This document shows positions 62,224 through 64,000 of a DNA stretch of 64,000 nt, one piece after another. The position numbers and the translations under genes were made by a program. The first letter of the stretch is position 1, and each line of letters starts with the position of its first letter. A model generated the notes under the pieces. It saw nothing but the letters and a program-made list of their open reading frames with translations, was not told where the DNA came from and did no database searches. The stretch is from positions 65,249 to 129,248 of the forward strand of contig DASQIK010000016.1 of assembly GCA_035631615.1 (NCBI GenBank), in the 5' to 3' direction. The DNA comes from UBA5189 sp035631615 (GTDB taxonomy: Bacteria; Chloroflexota; Limnocylindria; Limnocylindrales; CSP1-4).

Positions 62224-63048
62224 ATGAGCACCACGCAGAAGCTCGGTGCACTCTTCGGCGCAGTCGTGCTGCTGTTCGCGGTCATCGGGATCGCTGCCGC
62301 GGCGGCGCCCGGGGTTACCGAGCAGGGCGTTTCGCCGATCCTGCACGACGGTGCCAACATCACCGCCGCCGGCGACGGCAACAACGACAAGGCGAACTGC
62401 AATGCCGCCGATGCGGTGGAGATCGGGGACACCTCCGGCGACAGCACGTCGACCAACGGTGTCACGGTTCACATGACCACCGGCAACGGCGAGTCGGGTG
62501 AGCAGGGCAACGAAGTCGACTTCACGGTCGACAACGGCGTCGTCACGATCGCCTACATCAAGGGCGGCAACGGCTACAACGAGTACGACTACGGCGTGAG
62601 TGGGGCGGCATGGGATGCCGACCTGTACTCGCCGGTGAACGGCAGTGGCAACCCGGCCGGCCTCAGCCACGCCGTGTTCTGCACCGGCCCGGCGCAGCCG
62701 TCGGAGGCTCAGTCCGACGCGCCGTCGTTCGAGCAGAGCCAGGCGGATACGACGTCGGCTCCTTCGGAAGCCGCTCCTTCGGACCCCGTTTCTTCGGAAG
62801 CCGCTCCCTCGGAAGCCGCTCCCTCGGAAGCCGCTGCGTCGGAGCCCGTTTCTTCGGACCCCGTTTCGGGGGCTCCGTCCTTCGAGCAGCGCCTGGCCGA
62901 CCTGACGCAGTGCCCGTGCGACACGACCGCCGGCCTCGCGAACACCTCCCACCCGGCTGGCGGGGCGTGGCTCCTCGTGGTTGCGCTCGGGGTGCTGCTC
63001 GCGAGTGTCGTCGTGCTCACCCCGGCGCGGGCCAAGAACCGGCGCTAG
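62224..63048 (+). CDS. surface-anchored Ser/Pro/Ala repeat protein
   Basis: A 274-residue secreted protein. A signal peptide (KLGALFGAVVLLFAVIGIAAAAA) is followed by a compact domain (about 30-160) rich in Asn, Gly and Asp with two Cys (KANCNAADA, HAVFCTGPA). Residues 160-215 are a repeat of SEAAPSEAA/SSDPVS units. A CPCDTT segment, a C-terminal membrane span (WLLVVALGVLLASVVVL) and a positive tail (ARAKNRR) end it. The architecture is that of a wall- or membrane-anchored surface protein. GGAGG lies 13 bases upstream. A strong terminator follows the stop. Confidence 0.75.
   Translation: MSTTQKLGALFGAVVLLFAVIGIAAAAAPGVTEQGVSPILHDGANITAAGDGNNDKANCNAADAVEIGDTSGDSTSTNGVTVHMTTGNGESGEQGNEVDFTVDNGVVTIAYIKGGNGYNEYDYGVSGAAWDADLYSPVNGSGNPAGLSHAVFCTGPAQPSEAQSDAPSFEQSQADTTSAPSEAAPSDPVSSEAAPSEAAPSEAAASEPVSSDPVSGAPSFEQRLADLTQCPCDTTAGLANTSHPAGGAWLLVVALGVLLASVVVLTPARAKNRR
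62750..62870. repeat. tandem repeat coding SEAAP/SDPVS
   Basis: Imperfect 15-base units TTCGGAAGCCGCTCC and TTCGGACCCCGTTTC repeat in frame within the surface-protein gene. Confidence 0.8.
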
Positions 63049-63082
63049 GCGCAGTCCCGAACGGCGACCAGACCAAGGACAG

Positions 63083-63112
63083 GAGGGCCCGGGAAACCGG
63101 GCCCTCTTTCCT
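63083..63112 (+). terminator. intrinsic terminator of the surface-protein gene
   Basis: A 10-bp perfect stem GAGGGCCCGG/CCGGGCCCTC closed by a GAAA tetraloop and followed by TTTCCT. Confidence 0.88.
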
Positions 63113-63167
63113 CGTGCGTCGCGCCGCTCGCGGCCCCCTGGGAGACGGCTCCTCTCGGCGAAGGGAC

Positions 63168-63917
63168 CTAGTTGTTGCCCCCGCCGCCGTGGTTGGCGTC
63201 CGGGACGTGCGTCGGGTGGGGCTGCGGTGTGGGCTTGCCGCCACCCTGGCGCCCGCCCTGCTGGGCGCCCTGCTGCTGCAGCTTGTCGAGCGCCTTCTGG
63301 CTCGTGGCGAGCGCATGCTCGATGGCGGCCTGGGCCGGGAGTGAGGCCTCGAGCGCCGTGAGGTCCGCGACGTGCTTGCCGAGCTCGGCTTCGAAGCGGG
63401 TCAGGCGCTCCGGCGCGCCGCCGAGATCCGCGACCGCAGCGTCGACCTCGTCCTGGTACGCCGCGAGCGCCGCGTCGAGCGCGGCGGCGTCCCCGCCGCG
63501 GGCCGCCGCCTGCGCATCCGCGAGCAGCTGGGTCAGGCGGTTCTCGTGGGCAGCGAGCCGGGCGTCGGAGTTGTCCGGAACGAGCGCGTTCTCGATCGCG
63601 ATGCGGGCCCCGTAGAACGGGCTGCCGGGCGGCGCGGCGAAGACCGCCGCGGTGGTGCCGACGGCGAGCGACGCGGCAAGCCCGAAGGCCATCGCGCGGC
63701 GTGGCAGCTGGAAGCCCGTCAGGGCCCAGCGCCGGCCGACGGCGCGATCGGTGTCGAGGCGGCGCTGCTCCGCTGCCATGGCCGCCTGGGCGACCACGGC
63801 GACGCGCATGCGCGCGAGCCCCCGCGTCGTCGGCGCGAGGCGGGCATCCGCGTAGGCGCGCAGGAGATCCTCGATGTGATCGAGGGCGAGCAGCTCGCGA
63901 TCGGTGTAGTCGGTCAT
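63168..63917 (-). CDS. DUF5667-like membrane protein
   Basis: A 249-residue protein with a cytoplasmic head (TDRELLALDHIEDLLRAYADARL) resembling anti-sigma-like N-termini. One span follows (AFGLAASLAVGTTAAVFA), then PGSPFYGARIAIENAL, the segment typical of DUF5667 proteins. A helical coiled region and a Gly/Gln/His tail end it (GAQQGGRQGGGKP). It overlaps the upstream gene by ATGA. In related loci such proteins sit downstream of ECF sigma factors; the upstream gene is cut by the window edge, so this is untested. Confidence 0.75.
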   Translation of the reverse strand: MTDYTDRELLALDHIEDLLRAYADARLAPTTRGLARMRVAVVAQAAMAAEQRRLDTDRAVGRRWALTGFQLPRRAMAFGLAASLAVGTTAAVFAAPPGSPFYGARIAIENALVPDNSDARLAAHENRLTQLLADAQAAARGGDAAALDAALAAYQDEVDAAVADLGGAPERLTRFEAELGKHVADLTALEASLPAQAAIEHALATSQKALDKLQQQGAQQGGRQGGGKPTPQPHPTHVPDANHGGGGNN

Positions 63918-64000
63918 GATCGAACCCGGACACGCACGGGCGTCAGCACCGGCGCGGGCCCGATCGACGGCTCCGTCTCGGCCGCGCCGAGATCGATCCC
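63914..64000 (-). CDS. 3' end of an unidentified gene
   Basis: The last 28 codons of a minus-strand gene are visible (ending PVLTPVRVRVRS) and overlap the DUF5667-like start as ATGA. Too little is present for identification. An ECF sigma factor or a second membrane protein would fit the position. Confidence 0.6.
   Translation of the reverse strand, partial: GIDLGAAETEPSIGPAPVLTPVRVRVRS

Overview
This 64 kb window is GC-rich bacterial chromosome; individual 60-base lines counted by hand give about 55-77% G+C. I saw no tRNA, rRNA, CRISPR array, phage or transposase gene. The gene set suggests an uncultured soil or freshwater Chloroflexota, or less likely a deep-branching actinobacterium. The grounds are DUF5317-type and zinc-ribbon proteins, many GT87-type membrane glycosyltransferases, a LexA box of the CGAAC-N4-GTTCG type, and a very high share of leaderless genes. 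The taxonomic call is inference.

Layout. Bases 1-25.3 kb are a cell-surface polysaccharide region. A six-gene minus-strand operon (8273 to 795) makes GDP-fucose (gmd, fcl) and carries a second GDP-mannose dehydratase paralogue, a GT4 glycosyltransferase, a membrane protein and an O-acyltransferase with an SGNH domain. Further short operons hold GT87/GT39-like membrane glycosyltransferases, GT2 and GT4 enzymes, a FemAB/BioF2-like transferase, an SDR epimerase, a nucleotide-sugar dehydrogenase and a PIG-L deacetylase. Two intergenic gaps each hold a 180-200 bp element ending in the 15-bp palindrome GGTCAC-N3-GTGACC. From 25.3 to 28.9 kb come pcm, a Pro/Ser-tailed membrane protein and a DUF5317-MFS fusion.

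Bases 29.2-34.3 kb are the most unusual part. A membrane HD-GYP protein and a 1080-residue MalT-like ATPase/TPR/BTAD regulator flank two tiny ORFs. The ORFs encode 10 and 29 residues and both end in TLKGF. They have their own promoter, which carries an 8-bp inverted repeat. The 29-residue product looks like a signal peptide followed by an octapeptide. Base composition drops over about 29.9-33.06 kb, with the edges inside both flanking genes at domain boundaries. I propose a peptide-signalling cassette exchanged as a block.

Bases 34.5-41.4 kb carry housekeeping and DNA-damage genes: dodecin, a zinc-ribbon protein, dnaB, lexA, a DUF1232 protein, rplI, dinB, a histidine-phosphatase and a small SOS-controlled protein. 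Bases 41.5-57.9 kb hold a split histidine-to-glutamate pathway. hutH, hutU, ftcD and hutI degrade histidine. The separate fchA-folD-fhs operon can turn the formimino carbon into formate with recovery of ATP. Efflux pumps, a DedA protein and small membrane proteins lie among them. The right end has an MBL-fold protein, a lipoprotein metallopeptidase, argS, a surface-anchored Ser/Pro/Ala repeat protein and a DUF5667-like membrane protein.

Expression style is consistent. Twenty-two genes, mostly operon-leading, have a TANNNT-like -10 box only 6-9 nt before the start codon, so the mRNAs should be leaderless or nearly so. Downstream genes mostly start by NTGA stop-start overlap. Classical Shine-Dalgarno sites appear mainly at rplI, lexA, dodecin, the zinc-ribbon gene, the SOS gene, the efflux operon and the first small peptide ORF.
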